A stretch of DNA of 44,467 nt, taken from an uncultured Alphaproteobacteria bacterium (GTDB lineage Bacteria; Pseudomonadota; Alphaproteobacteria; Rhodobacterales; Rhodobacteraceae). Below the pieces are notes generated by a model that saw nothing but the letters and a program-made list of their open reading frames with translations, was not told the DNA's origin and searched no databases. A program made the translations under genes and the position numbers. Where the stretch lies: contig CACHJY010000011.1 of NCBI GenBank assembly GCA_902580265.1, positions 1 through 44,467 of the forward strand, given 5' to 3'. Shown in pieces: positions 28,491 to 37,809 of this stretch; the first letter of the stretch is position 1, and every line of letters begins with the position of its first letter.

Positions 28491-28757
28491 ATGAATTATC
28501 TGAACATGATAGAGAAAGCTTTGCGAGAATGTTTTGACCCTGTGTTTTTAGAGGTTATTGATGAAAGTGAGCTGCATCGTGGTCATGTTGGTTTTAAGGA
28601 AGGAACTCAAACTCACTTTAAAGTAGTAATTAGTGCAAAAATATTTGAAAAAATGTCTAGGGTATCCCGAGAGAGGGCTATTCATAAGGCTTTAGGATCT
28701 AATACAATGCAAAATATTCATGCGCTATCAATAAAATTCAATACCAAGAGAAGCTGA
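28491..28757 (+). CDS. bolA: BolA family protein
   Basis: BolA-like proteins pair with monothiol glutaredoxins in iron-sulfur trafficking. The 88 residues show the typical LRECFDPVFLEVIDESELHRGH, the conserved His in THFKVVISAKIFEKMSRVSRERA, and the C-terminal IHALSIKFNTK. The open frame starts at 28353 inside the divergent J-domain gene, but the ATG at 28491 gives the normal size and alignment. The 88-base gap to the divergent J-domain gene is very AT-rich and should hold both promoters; no boxes are clear enough to call. Confidence 0.92.
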   Translation: MNYLNMIEKALRECFDPVFLEVIDESELHRGHVGFKEGTQTHFKVVISAKIFEKMSRVSRERAIHKALGSNTMQNIHALSIKFNTKRS

Positions 28758-28888
28758 AATTGGCCAAAATTTATTACCCATTAGCGAGGCTATGATTTTT
28801 CCTATGATAGATATAACCTAAAATAACATCTAGAATGTAACCGTTGAGTTCGGAGCCGTTAGCTTTCCATTAAAGGAAGTCGTTATCA

Positions 28889-30379
28889 CTATAGTTTCTC
28901 AGCAATAATTCGATTTATTATTTTGGGGTCTGCTTTCCCTTGAGATTTTTTCATAACTTGACCAACAAACCAACCAATTAACTTGGGGTTGGTTTTGACT
29001 TTATCTACCTGCACTGGATTGTCTCTTATAACTTCATCAACTATTTTCTCGATAAAACTTATATCTTGCACTTGACGAAGCCCTAACTTATCCACCAGCT
29101 CAGTTGGATTGCCTCCAGATGTCCAAATATGATCAAAGATCTCTTTTGCTCCTTTACTAGAGATTTCATCTGACTTTATAAGATTTATTAATTCTCTCAT
29201 CTGTCCAACAGTAGTTGGATTTTCATTGAAAGATAAATTATCCTTATTTAATCGACCAAATAATTCATTAATAAGCAAGTTTGCTGCTATTTTCCCATCC
29301 GTATTAGTAGCTATAGCCTCAAAAAACTCTGCTGTTGCCTGCTCAGCAACTATTACTTCCGAGTCATAGGGTGTAATATTAAAGTCGTCTATAAATCGTA
29401 TTTGCTTCTGGTCAGGTAACTCTGGGAGATCATCTCGAATTTTATCAACCCACTCTTTTTCTAAAACGATTTTTAATAAATCGGGACATGGAAAATATCG
29501 GTAATCGTGCGCATCTTCTTTACTTCTTAAAGGACGAGTTTCATTCTTAGTTGGGTCATACAAGCGTGTTTCCTGGTCAACTTTTTTTCCAGACTCTATA
29601 AGTTTTATTTGTCTGCGAGCTTCAAAATTTATTGCTTGTTGTATAAATTTCAATGAGTTCATATTCTTTATCTCACACCTTGTCCCTAGTAAGTCATAGT
29701 CACCCGTTTTTATAAAACTTTGAAAAGTGTTGATTTCACAAACTGAAACATTTACGTCTGCTCTCAAAGAACCCTCTTGCATGTTGCCGTCACATGTTTC
29801 TAGATATCTCATTATCAATCTTAATTTTTTTATATACTCCACGGCTTCAAATGGGCTATTAATTTCTGGTTTAGAAACAATTTCCATTAGCGCTATACCT
29901 GTTCTATTTAAATCAACAAAGCTGGTGGTTGGATCCATATCATGTATAGACTTCCCTGCATCTTGCTCAAGATGAATGCGCTCTATCTCCACCTCCTTTG
30001 GCAATTTTTCTTCTGTTTGGATGGATATTCTACCTTTTCCAACAATTGGTTCATAAAGTTGGCTGATTTGGTATCCTTGTGGCAAATCAGGATAAAAGTA
30101 GTTTTTTCTATCAAATCTTGAAATGAGATTAATTTCTGCGTTTATTCCTAAGCCGGTTTTTACCGCCTGCTTGATGCAAAAAGAATTTACGACGGGTAGC
30201 ATACCAGGCATACCGGCATCGATAAAGCTTACATTAGAGTTTGGTTCAGCCCCAAATTCTGTTGAAGCGCTTGAAAAGAGTTTGGATTTTGATTTTACTT
30301 GGGCATGAACTTCTAACCCAATCACAAAGACAAAATCGCTATTTGCGCCTCTTACTACCTGTGATTTTTTTACGTCCAT
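28889..30379 (-). CDS. gatB: Asp/Glu-tRNA amidotransferase subunit B
   Basis: GatB is the kinase and tRNA-binding subunit of GatCAB, which converts Glu-tRNA(Gln) and often Asp-tRNA(Asn) to the amide forms. The 496 residues carry FVIGLEVHAQVKSKSKLFS, DAGMPGMLPVVN, RKNYFYPDLPQGYQISQ, IHLEQDAGKS and the helical C-terminal YqeY-like domain ending in KANPKIINRI-like sequence. gatC and gatA are not adjacent. It lies 63 bases downstream of pepN on the same strand. The 131 bases beyond its stop, up to bolA, hold no recognisable gene or RNA. Confidence 0.95.
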   Translation of the reverse strand: MDVKKSQVVRGANSDFVFVIGLEVHAQVKSKSKLFSSASTEFGAEPNSNVSFIDAGMPGMLPVVNSFCIKQAVKTGLGINAEINLISRFDRKNYFYPDLPQGYQISQLYEPIVGKGRISIQTEEKLPKEVEIERIHLEQDAGKSIHDMDPTTSFVDLNRTGIALMEIVSKPEINSPFEAVEYIKKLRLIMRYLETCDGNMQEGSLRADVNVSVCEINTFQSFIKTGDYDLLGTRCEIKNMNSLKFIQQAINFEARRQIKLIESGKKVDQETRLYDPTKNETRPLRSKEDAHDYRYFPCPDLLKIVLEKEWVDKIRDDLPELPDQKQIRFIDDFNITPYDSEVIVAEQATAEFFEAIATNTDGKIAANLLINELFGRLNKDNLSFNENPTTVGQMRELINLIKSDEISSKGAKEIFDHIWTSGGNPTELVDKLGLRQVQDISFIEKIVDEVIRDNPVQVDKVKTNPKLIGWFVGQVMKKSQGKADPKIINRIIAEKL

Positions 30380-30442
30380 TTCTTTTCTTCTGTTTTATAC
30401 GCAATCAGTAGCTAAACCCACCTTTATAATCAATAAAAATTA

Positions 30443-33001
30443 TTATAAAAATGCCTTAATCTTGTAAAGTATTTCAGAAGTAGCTCTTGAAAGGTTATCG
30501 CTATTGGTAAGAGTATTAAAAGCAACTTTGGCTTTTCCCCTATAAATTTGAGGTAGGAATCTGATTTGCTCAAAGGCCTTAGTGGTACTCGCAGCTATTT
30601 GGGGATTTTCCGCATCAATTTTTTTTATCCATTCTGCTATTACATTATATCCCTGGCCATTCCTTTGATGAAAAGCATGAAAATTTCTTTTTGCAAAAGT
30701 CCCAATGAGACTATTAAAATTATTTGGATTAAACATGTTAAAGTCTCTGTGATTTGTTAGTTCGTGAAGTCGATCTAAAGCCAATTTAGGAGTTGCATAT
30801 TGTATTTGCATAGCAAACCACTTATTTAATAAGGTCTTGTCCTTTCGATACTTTAGGTAGAATTTTTTGACATTTTCTTCTTCATCCTTTTTGACAATGT
30901 AGGCAATTAAGCACGATACCTTTAAGGTCATATTATTGGAATCATTAAATATGATATTAATAAAATCATTCAGGAAATCTGTATCTTTATTCAAAAATAT
31001 TAATGCACAGGCTAATATTCTTTTTTGGTAATCCGAATTTTTTCTCAGATATAGTTTTTGGTTTATAAAATTCTTAAAATAGGAAATAGAGAATTCTTTA
31101 AAGTACTTCTTATATAAAGTTTCGTATTTACGAAGGTCTAGCTGCATAGCCTTAGGATCTGGGATATTTGTTTCTAATAGCTTGGAAAAGTACTCATTGT
31201 CACTGGGTAGCTCCAGTAGTTTTGCAAGTAGTGAAGGGGTATCCAGTTTTTTTACGAGTATTTCATAAGTTCTTAAGATAAGATTTTCGACATCAGATTT
31301 TGAGGAAGCTATTTTTTCCAAAGCTATATAATCGAGTTTCTTTTTAGCCATCCATATACTAGTAAAGTCTGTCTCAAACTCCAAAATAGAAAATAGATCA
31401 TCAATTGGTTGTTTGAATTCAACTAAGACTGGAGCGGAAAAAGAATTCAATAAAGAAATAGCTGGTTTTTCATTTTGGTTCTTGAGCTCAATTGAGGAAG
31501 TTTTTCTATCAAGCACTAGCGTTTTCTTTGGCTGTAAAAAACGACCCTTATTATTTAAAATCTTATATGTAATGGGAATAACTTTATTAGAACCTTTTCC
31601 CAGTGGCATTGGCCTTTCTTGTCTAAATGTCACTTTGTAATTTTTTCCAACATATTTTTCGGAAACAACCAATTTTGGTGTTCCTGGCTCATGAAACCAT
31701 TTAAAAAATTTGTCTAAATTTTTGTTTAATACAAACTCAAAAGCTTCTTTAAAATCTTCTAGAGTACACGCGCATCCATCTTGATTTTTAAAAAACTGAT
31801 TCATCCCTTCTAAAAACTTTTCTCTTCCAATGATGGTCTTAAGCATTCTGATAATTTCTGCACTTTTTTCGTAAACTGTAGCAGTATAAAAATTATTTAT
31901 TTCAACGTACTTTTTTGGTCTGACAGAATGTGAAAGTGGTCCGGCATCCTCTTTAAATTGTTGTTTTATAAGAAAGTCTGTTTGATCTATTCGGGAAACT
32001 TCTTTCTCTAATTGGTCTTCAACATATTCCTGTTCTCTTAAAACCGTCAGTCCTTCTTTCAAACACAGTTGAAACCAGTCACGACACGTTACTCTATTTC
32101 CGGTCCAGTTATGAAAATATTCATGTGCTATAATTGCTTCTATTAGAGCATAGTCTGAGTCGGTTGATAAGTTTTCATCGTATAGAATATATTTAGAATT
32201 GAAAATATTAAGGCCTTTATTTTCCATAGCCCCTGCGTTGAAATCATCTACTGCCACTATATTGAAGACATCTAAATCATATTCACGACAATAATTAATT
32301 TCATCCCATAGCATGGCCTTTTTGATGCAATTAAGGGCATGCTTTGCTTTACCTACGTGATCTTTTTTATGAAAAATTTTTAACGTGACCTCTTTGCCCG
32401 ATGAAGTTGTAAAGGTCCCTTCCTTAAAGATTAGATCTCCTGCCACCAGGGCAAAAAGATAGCTCGGCTTTGGAAATGGATCATGCCATTCGGAGTAACT
32501 CTTAGAAACGGTTACTGGATTTCCATTAGATAGCAATTGAGCATATGATCCGTGTATTTTAACGCTGTAAGTAGAAAGTACATCTGGACGATCCAAAGAA
32601 TAGCAGATTTTTCTAAACCCTTCGGGCTCACACTGTGTTACAAAAATACCCTCAGACATATATAGACCTTCCAAGGATTTATTTGTTTTGGGACTAAGAA
32701 CATTTTCCATCTCTAGCTTAAACTCTCCCGAGCCAAGAAATTTTTTGGGAATAATTAGCTCGTTTATCCCAAAAGTAAGGCATTCTAATTCAATTTTTCT
32801 GTCACCTATTTTCATGTAGTTCAATTGGATATTCTCTCCTTGCAACACTAAATCTGTAGGTTTGTCACATGAAGATGCAAAAAAAATCGTCGATTTAAGG
32901 ATTGTTTTTGCTGGGTCTAAGAAAAACTCTAGTGAAACAGACTGCTGTCGATAATGGGGAGGAGTGTAATCTTTAAGCCATGTGTATTTAGGTTTGGCCA
33001 A
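30443..33001 (-). CDS. pepN: Aminopeptidase N (M1 family)
   Basis: PepN is a zinc aminopeptidase of broad specificity. The exopeptidase motif GAMENKGLNIFNSKY and the zinc site HEYFHNWTGNRVTCRDWFQL with the downstream Glu in CLKEGLTV are intact. The beta-propped N-terminal domain and the long helical C-terminal domain (from about residue 530) complete the E. coli-type architecture. Its 852 residues are close to the usual 870-880. The start is a TTG, supported by a perfect AAGGAGG four bases upstream. It is divergent from the puuD-like gene across a 119-base gap and probably co-transcribed with gatB. Confidence 0.95.
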   Translation of the reverse strand: MAKPKYTWLKDYTPPHYRQQSVSLEFFLDPAKTILKSTIFFASSCDKPTDLVLQGENIQLNYMKIGDRKIELECLTFGINELIIPKKFLGSGEFKLEMENVLSPKTNKSLEGLYMSEGIFVTQCEPEGFRKICYSLDRPDVLSTYSVKIHGSYAQLLSNGNPVTVSKSYSEWHDPFPKPSYLFALVAGDLIFKEGTFTTSSGKEVTLKIFHKKDHVGKAKHALNCIKKAMLWDEINYCREYDLDVFNIVAVDDFNAGAMENKGLNIFNSKYILYDENLSTDSDYALIEAIIAHEYFHNWTGNRVTCRDWFQLCLKEGLTVLREQEYVEDQLEKEVSRIDQTDFLIKQQFKEDAGPLSHSVRPKKYVEINNFYTATVYEKSAEIIRMLKTIIGREKFLEGMNQFFKNQDGCACTLEDFKEAFEFVLNKNLDKFFKWFHEPGTPKLVVSEKYVGKNYKVTFRQERPMPLGKGSNKVIPITYKILNNKGRFLQPKKTLVLDRKTSSIELKNQNEKPAISLLNSFSAPVLVEFKQPIDDLFSILEFETDFTSIWMAKKKLDYIALEKIASSKSDVENLILRTYEILVKKLDTPSLLAKLLELPSDNEYFSKLLETNIPDPKAMQLDLRKYETLYKKYFKEFSISYFKNFINQKLYLRKNSDYQKRILACALIFLNKDTDFLNDFINIIFNDSNNMTLKVSCLIAYIVKKDEEENVKKFYLKYRKDKTLLNKWFAMQIQYATPKLALDRLHELTNHRDFNMFNPNNFNSLIGTFAKRNFHAFHQRNGQGYNVIAEWIKKIDAENPQIAASTTKAFEQIRFLPQIYRGKAKVAFNTLTNSDNLSRATSEILYKIKAFL

Positions 33002-33005
33002 TATA

Positions 33006-33012
33006 CCTCCTT
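33006..33012 (-). promoter_or_regulatory. Perfect Shine-Dalgarno for the pepN TTG start
   Basis: AAGGAGG on the minus strand lies four bases before the TTG. It is the strongest ribosome binding site seen in the window and decides the non-ATG start. Confidence 0.7.
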
Positions 33013-33120
33013 AGTGTGGACTTTGACTTATCTAACTATATGTTTTAAAAATAACATGAATTATTAAAAAGAATAGCTATTTAGCCTATTTGCTATTGGC
33101 ACGATGTGTTGGAGAATTGA

Positions 33121-33891
33121 TTGAAACCAGTTGTAGGTATTATAGGGAACTCGCATTTGATAAATGACACCTATCCGGCTCAAACGACCGGTTTAATGAA
33201 TATTGAGCCAATTATGGAAATATGCAACGCAATTTCGCTAGTAGTGCCAGGGGTACCAAAAAACGCAACTACCGAAGAACTTATTAACATATGTGATGGA
33301 TTCATCTTTACCGGTGGCCGTCCAAATGTGCATCCCAAATTTTATGGACAAAAAGCAACAAAAGAGCATGGCGAATTTGATGTGGGAAGAGATCAGGTTG
33401 TCATTCCCTTAATTAAGGAATGCGAAAGGATTGGAAAACCTATTTTAGGTATCTGTAGAGGCTTTCAAGAGTTTAATGTCGCCTTTGGGGGCTCACTACA
33501 TCCTGAAATAAGAGACTTGCCTGGAAGGATGAACCACAGGATGCCACCTGACGGAACTTTGGAAGAAAAATTTGCTATTAGACATGAGGTAACTTTTTTG
33601 ACTGGTAGTATATTTGAGAAGATATTTTGTGAAACAAAGATTAATGTCAACTCATTACACGGACAGGGTATCGATCAACCCGGACAGAGAGTGTCAATAG
33701 ATGGCCACGCTCCTGATGGCACTCCAGAAGCCATTTCAATTATTGGATCTAAGGGCTTTTGCCTGGCTGTGCAATGGCATCCTGAATGGCAGGCGTCGAG
33801 AGATACAAATTCAGTGAAGTTGTTTTTAGCTTTTCGCGATGCATTAAACAACAAAACTTTTGCTAACAATAGAGAGAAGTTGGTTGGGTAG
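33121..33891 (+). CDS. PuuD-like class I glutamine amidotransferase (peptidase C26)
   Basis: This cytoplasmic hydrolase of 256 residues resembles gamma-glutamyl-GABA hydrolase. The nucleophile elbow GICRGFQEFN has Cys112, and the His-Glu pair in QWHPEWQ is His220 and Glu222. FIFTGGRPNVHPKFYG near residue 60 is the family's oxyanion region. The real substrate could be gamma-glutamyl-GABA from putrescine breakdown or another gamma-glutamyl compound; no other puu gene is nearby. The TTG start is six bases after GGAG. The end overlaps the dusA gene by eight bases. Confidence 0.88.
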   Translation: MKPVVGIIGNSHLINDTYPAQTTGLMNIEPIMEICNAISLVVPGVPKNATTEELINICDGFIFTGGRPNVHPKFYGQKATKEHGEFDVGRDQVVIPLIKECERIGKPILGICRGFQEFNVAFGGSLHPEIRDLPGRMNHRMPPDGTLEEKFAIRHEVTFLTGSIFEKIFCETKINVNSLHGQGIDQPGQRVSIDGHAPDGTPEAISIIGSKGFCLAVQWHPEWQASRDTNSVKLFLAFRDALNNKTFANNREKLVG

Positions 33892-34858
33892 TATAAATAG
33901 ACTGCTTAGTGTGGCCCCTATGATGGATTGCACTGATAGGCATTGCCGATATTTCCATAGACAACTTTCTAGGCGTGCTTTGTTATATAGTGAAATGATT
34001 GTCGACAGAGCTATTATTTTTGGTAAAAGAGAAAGGTTTTTAAGATTCAATCCTATTGAACATCCTGTCGCTTTACAATTGGGGGGAAATGATCCCAAGC
34101 TTTTAGCTGAAGCTACCAAGATAGCTGTAGATTTTGGATATGATGAGGTAAACTTAAATGTTGGTTGTCCGTCAACTAGGGTAAAATCTGGAAACTTCGG
34201 AGCAGCACTAATGAAAAAAATTGATTCAGTTAGATCTTGCGTGGAAGCCATGAAAGCTTCAGCAGGCAATATTCCCATAACAGTAAAGTCAAGAATTGGA
34301 GTTGATGATCAAAATCCCAATGAGGTCTTACCTGAATTTATAAAGAAAGTAGCAAGCTCTGGTTGTAGCGTGTTTATAATACATGCCAGGAAAGCTTTAC
34401 TTAGAGGCCTGTCCCCAAAAGACAATAGAACCGTTCCTCCACTCCAGTATCCGTTGGTTTTTGAAATGCAAAATAAATTTCCAGAACTTGATATCATATT
34501 GAATGGAGGCTTAACGGACTTAAAATACATTAATTCAGTTTTACGAAACCGAGTTGCTGGCGTGATGATTGGTAGGGAGGCGTACGAAAATCCATCAATA
34601 TTATTGAGGGTAGATAAAGACATTTTTGACGAAAAAGAAGACATTACAGATATGAAAGACGTGATTTGGAATATGATTGAGTATTGTAATCGAGAGCAAG
34701 CTGAGGGGATAGCAATTAAGGGAATTTTGAAACATTTGAAAGGTGCATTTAAGGGACAAGCGAATTCAAAGGATTTCAGGCGTCTCTTATTCTGTAATCA
34801 AACGACAGATTTAGAAAAATTAAAAAAGCTTTCTAACTTGGTTCCATTTTATTGCTAA
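33884..34858 (+). CDS. dusA: tRNA-dihydrouridine synthase DusA
   Basis: DusA is an FMN enzyme that reduces U20/U20a in the tRNA D-loop. The N-terminal SVAPMMDCTDRHCRYFHR, LQLGGNDPKLL, the catalytic Cys95 in NLNVGCPSTRVKSGNFG, FIIHARKALLRGLSPKDNR and VMIGREAYENP are DusA signatures, and the ARKA.L.GLSPK form separates DusA from DusB and DusC. The open frame reaches TTG 33860; I chose TTG 33884, which overlaps the previous stop by eight bases and gives 324 residues. A GTG at 33911 would cut into the conserved N terminus. Confidence 0.92.
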   Translation: MGSINRLLSVAPMMDCTDRHCRYFHRQLSRRALLYSEMIVDRAIIFGKRERFLRFNPIEHPVALQLGGNDPKLLAEATKIAVDFGYDEVNLNVGCPSTRVKSGNFGAALMKKIDSVRSCVEAMKASAGNIPITVKSRIGVDDQNPNEVLPEFIKKVASSGCSVFIIHARKALLRGLSPKDNRTVPPLQYPLVFEMQNKFPELDIILNGGLTDLKYINSVLRNRVAGVMIGREAYENPSILLRVDKDIFDEKEDITDMKDVIWNMIEYCNREQAEGIAIKGILKHLKGAFKGQANSKDFRRLLFCNQTTDLEKLKKLSNLVPFYC

Positions 34859-34904
34859 TTGATTAGGTGAATATTATTTCCAACTCAAGAAAGAAAAAAG
34901 ATTA

Positions 34905-35384
34905 TCAAGCATTTTTTTGCAACTCGTTCGAAAAGCGATCAAGCACATTTTGTAAAATCAAAACGGCAGCAACTGAGTCAATAACTTGGCGTCTTTTTTT
35001 TCGAGATAAATTGGCTGACAGAAGCGACCTTTCCGCAGCAACTGTTGTTAATCTTTCATCCCAAAATGTTATGGGAACGTTGACAATATTTGCGAAATTT
35101 TTTGCAAAATCGCGGGTAGACTGACATTTTGGTCCCTCTGAGCCATCCATGTTTAGAGGCAAGCCAATTACTATTCCACAAATAGCCTCTTTATATATGA
35201 TGGACTGAAGGTCCAAGGAAAAAAGAGAAAATTTTTTCTTTTCAAGAGTAGCATAGTTTGAAGCTATGCTTTGCGTTCTGTCTGAAATAGATAAACCGAC
35301 TCTTTTTTCACCCAAATCAATGCCTAACAAGGGGCCGAGCCTTTCTGTATCATTAAAAAAATCGTTTATATTTTCGCTAATCAT
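34905..35384 (-). CDS. ruvX: Pre-16S rRNA nuclease / Holliday-junction resolvase-like RuvX
   Basis: This YqgF family protein of 159 residues has an RNase H-like fold and acts in maturation of the 5' end of 16S rRNA. The first acidic motif LLGIDLGEKRVGLSISD carries Asp23. The others are GLPLNMDGSEGP and FWDERLTTVAAERSL, followed by a terminal DSVAAVLILQNVLD with the last conserved Asp. It starts 15 bases after the stop of the CcmI-like gene on the same strand and ends 46 bases from the convergent dusA. Confidence 0.93.
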   Translation of the reverse strand: MISENINDFFNDTERLGPLLGIDLGEKRVGLSISDRTQSIASNYATLEKKKFSLFSLDLQSIIYKEAICGIVIGLPLNMDGSEGPKCQSTRDFAKNFANIVNVPITFWDERLTTVAAERSLLSANLSRKKRRQVIDSVAAVLILQNVLDRFSNELQKNA

Positions 35385-35399
35385 TTATGATTGTAATGT

Positions 35400-36128
35400 T
35401 TAATTGGAGTAGCCAATTATCTTCAGTTTATTTTCCAACAAAATCAACTTTTCTGTTTCAAGGATGTTTTTAGTTTTTAATTTTTTATAGACTTTAATGG
35501 CAGGTTGATACTCTTTTCTCTCTAGGTGCTCCAGTGCTACAAAAAAATAGGTATTCTCATTTGAGGGATATTTATTCTTTATATTTTTTAATAATTTAGA
35601 TGCTTCGATTGAGAAACGGCCCCCAGCCGCAATAAGATATGTATCCATCAAAAGAGCATAATCATCTATATTTGAGGCCGACTTTTTTAAAGACAGAACT
35701 TTTTCTTGTGCTAAACGTGCTTCGGAATATTTATTTAAATTCAGACAAGTTCTCACCAGTAAACTGTACCCAATTATGTCACCCGGTCTTTTCAACAGGC
35801 TTTCTCTTAATTTCCTATACAATAAAAGGAGCTTCTCATTTTCATCAGCATTTTTTATAGTATTAAAAGCTTGAATATGGGATAGCTCTAATGTTTTCTG
35901 TGCCAATTGTGGTTGAAGTAGATCAGGTCTTCCTAGCCAAAAATATAGCGAGACAGTTAAAAAAATAAAGGTTGAGAGAGAGAGCAGGTATTTTTTATTC
36001 AGTAGCTGCTCTGTAGAGGATGAATTCTTTTCACTTTTGTCAGCTTTTTGTTTTTTTGAAAAAAAGTATCTATACGACAAAAACAAGCTTGTAAGGATTA
36101 TTACAAATAGTAGAATTAATAAATACAT
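35400..36128 (-). CDS. ccmI: CcmI-like cytochrome c maturation TPR protein
   Basis: This 242-residue protein has two predicted membrane helices (about 1-20 and 47-65) flanking a basic cytoplasmic loop, then a TPR-containing periplasmic part. The topology and the segments YWLGRPDLLQPQLA-like and DTYLIAAGGRFSIEASKLL match CcmI (CycH), which holds apocytochrome c for haem attachment. The family is poorly conserved, so the gene symbol is tentative. No other ccm gene is in the window. It shares a unit with ruvX and is divergent from soxB across 98 bases. Confidence 0.72.
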   Translation of the reverse strand: MYLLILLFVIILTSLFLSYRYFFSKKQKADKSEKNSSSTEQLLNKKYLLSLSTFIFLTVSLYFWLGRPDLLQPQLAQKTLELSHIQAFNTIKNADENEKLLLLYRKLRESLLKRPGDIIGYSLLVRTCLNLNKYSEARLAQEKVLSLKKSASNIDDYALLMDTYLIAAGGRFSIEASKLLKNIKNKYPSNENTYFFVALEHLERKEYQPAIKVYKKLKTKNILETEKLILLENKLKIIGYSN

Positions 36129-36212
36129 TTGCTATTTCTTGTTAAGGTTATCGCTCTGTGAAAAAGCATTCTCTGATATATATTTTTTGAGCTAATCAAA
36201 CAAGTGTTATTT

Positions 36213-36221
36213 AAGGGGGAG
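36213..36221 (+). promoter_or_regulatory. Strong ribosome binding site for the soxB TTG start
   Basis: AAGGGGGAG lies five bases before the TTG at 36227 and supports that non-ATG start. Confidence 0.6.
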
Positions 36222-36226
36222 AAAAA

Positions 36227-37474
36227 TTGAAAAGGTATTCTTTTTCGTCCATATTTACAGAAGCCTTTAGAGATAATCTTGGTTGGGAAAAAGCTTGGGC
36301 AAAGCGTCTACCCAGAAAGGAATACGATGTAATCATCGTCGGCGGTGGTGGTCACGGACTAGCCACTGCGTATTACCTCGCAAAAAATTTTAAAGTCATG
36401 GATATTGCTGTTATTGAAAAAGGTTGGATTGGTGGTGGCAACACGGGCAGGAACACCACCATAATTCGTTCCAACTATTTGCAAGAAAGCTCTATTGGTA
36501 TCTATGAAAAGTCGAGATTGCTTTATGAGACACTATCCCAAGATCTTAATTATAATATCATGTTCAGCCCAAGAGGTGTTCTAATGCTTTGCCAGACTGA
36601 GCATGAATTGAGAGCGATGCAGAGAACATCGCATGCAAATAGAATTAATGGCGTAGATACTAAAATGGTGAGCCCGGAGGAGGTAAAAGGAATAGTACCA
36701 ATAATAAATATTAGAGGGCCAAGATTCCCCGTATTAGGAGCACTCTGGCAGCCCAGAGGTGGAACAGCACGCCATGATGCCGTGGCTTGGGGATATGCAA
36801 GAAAATGTTCAGATTATGGCATTGATATATTAGAGCAGTGTGAGGTTATTGGAATAAAAAAGAAAAGAGAAAAAATAGTAGGAGTAGAGACTACCCAAGG
36901 AGAAATAAAAGCAAAAAAAGTTTGTTTTGTCGCCGCTGGCCATTCCAGTGTTCTTGCTGATTTAGCAGGCTTCAGATTGCCAATTGAGTCAGTGGCCCTC
37001 CAAGCGTTAGTGTCTGAACCAATAAAACCACTTATTGACTGCGTTGTTATGGCTAACACGGTTCATGGATATTTGAGTCAGTCTGATAAAGGAGAGCTCG
37101 TGATAGGTGGGGGAGCCGATGGTTACAATAACTACAGTCAACGAGGAAGCTTTCTCCACATCGAAGAGACAGTACGTGCTTTGGTCGAAACTTTTCCAGT
37201 AATAAGCCGCTTGCGACAATTGCGACAATGGGGTGGGATAGTAGATATGACTGGCGATAGATCTCCTATAATTTCCAAAACCCCCGTAGAGGGTTTGTAT
37301 ATAAATTGTGGATGGGGAACCGGAGGGTTTAAAGCTATTCCAGGTTCAGGTTGGGCGACTGCAGAAATGATTTATAATGACCAACCGGGGAAATTAGCAT
37401 CTCCATTTTCAATGGACAGATTTTCAGAGGGAAGACTAATCGATGAGAGCGCTGCGGCAGCTGTAGCCCATTAA
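36227..37474 (+). CDS. soxB: Sarcosine oxidase beta subunit SoxB
   Basis: SoxB is the flavin subunit of heterotetrameric sarcosine oxidase, which demethylates sarcosine to glycine, passing the one-carbon unit to tetrahydrofolate and producing H2O2. The FAD-binding Rossmann motif VIIVGGGGHGLATAYYLA is at about residues 35-52. The segment RGGTARHDAVAWGYAR contains His183, matching the histidine known to bind FMN covalently at the subunit interface. GWGTGGFKAIPGSGWATAEMI is the C-terminal FAD motif. It is the first gene of soxBDAG, and its 415 residues are full length. Confidence 0.96.
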   Translation: MKRYSFSSIFTEAFRDNLGWEKAWAKRLPRKEYDVIIVGGGGHGLATAYYLAKNFKVMDIAVIEKGWIGGGNTGRNTTIIRSNYLQESSIGIYEKSRLLYETLSQDLNYNIMFSPRGVLMLCQTEHELRAMQRTSHANRINGVDTKMVSPEEVKGIVPIINIRGPRFPVLGALWQPRGGTARHDAVAWGYARKCSDYGIDILEQCEVIGIKKKREKIVGVETTQGEIKAKKVCFVAAGHSSVLADLAGFRLPIESVALQALVSEPIKPLIDCVVMANTVHGYLSQSDKGELVIGGGADGYNNYSQRGSFLHIEETVRALVETFPVISRLRQLRQWGGIVDMTGDRSPIISKTPVEGLYINCGWGTGGFKAIPGSGWATAEMIYNDQPGKLASPFSMDRFSEGRLIDESAAAAVAH

Positions 37475-37482
37475 GGAGTATA

Positions 37483-37809
37483 ATGTTACATTTATTTTGC
37501 CCTATTTGCCAACGAGATTGTGATGAAACAGAATTGAGTTGTGGTGGTCAAGCCCATTTAGTAAGAAGAAACCACACTTCTAGCGATAAAGACTTTTATG
37601 AATATTTATATGAAAGAAAAAACGATAAAGGTATTATTTTCGAGAGGTGGAGGCATGTTTATGGTTGCGGAAAATGGTTCCATACAGCTCGATGTAGTAT
37701 TACTAACCAAGTATTTGGCTCATATTCTGCTGAAGAGACGGCACCCCCCAAATCATTGCTAGCAAAGATTCGGCGTTCGAGAGTTGATTTTAAGGGTTGG
37801 ATAAAATGA
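37483..37809 (+). CDS. soxD: Sarcosine oxidase delta subunit SoxD
   Basis: This is the small zinc-binding subunit of the tetrameric sarcosine oxidase. The N-terminal FCPICQRDCDETELSC supplies zinc-ligand cysteines, and the later YGCGKWFHTARC continues the metal site. The RRNHTSSDKDFYEYLYERKN and ERWRHVYGCGKWFH segments are typical of SoxD. The 108 residues are normal. It starts nine bases after soxB and its stop overlaps the soxA ATG (ATGA), so the three are translationally coupled. Confidence 0.95.
   Translation: MLHLFCPICQRDCDETELSCGGQAHLVRRNHTSSDKDFYEYLYERKNDKGIIFERWRHVYGCGKWFHTARCSITNQVFGSYSAEETAPPKSLLAKIRRSRVDFKGWIK

Noticed and set aside
28758..28888. Possible small RNA or tRNA in the bolA-gatB gap
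   Set aside because: No cloverleaf, no strong hairpin with a U tract and no open frame of useful size was found.
33072..33097. AATAGC/GCTATT inverted repeat between pepN and the puuD-like gene
   Set aside because: Six-base AT-rich arms with a 14-base spacer are expected by chance in such sequence; no further support.
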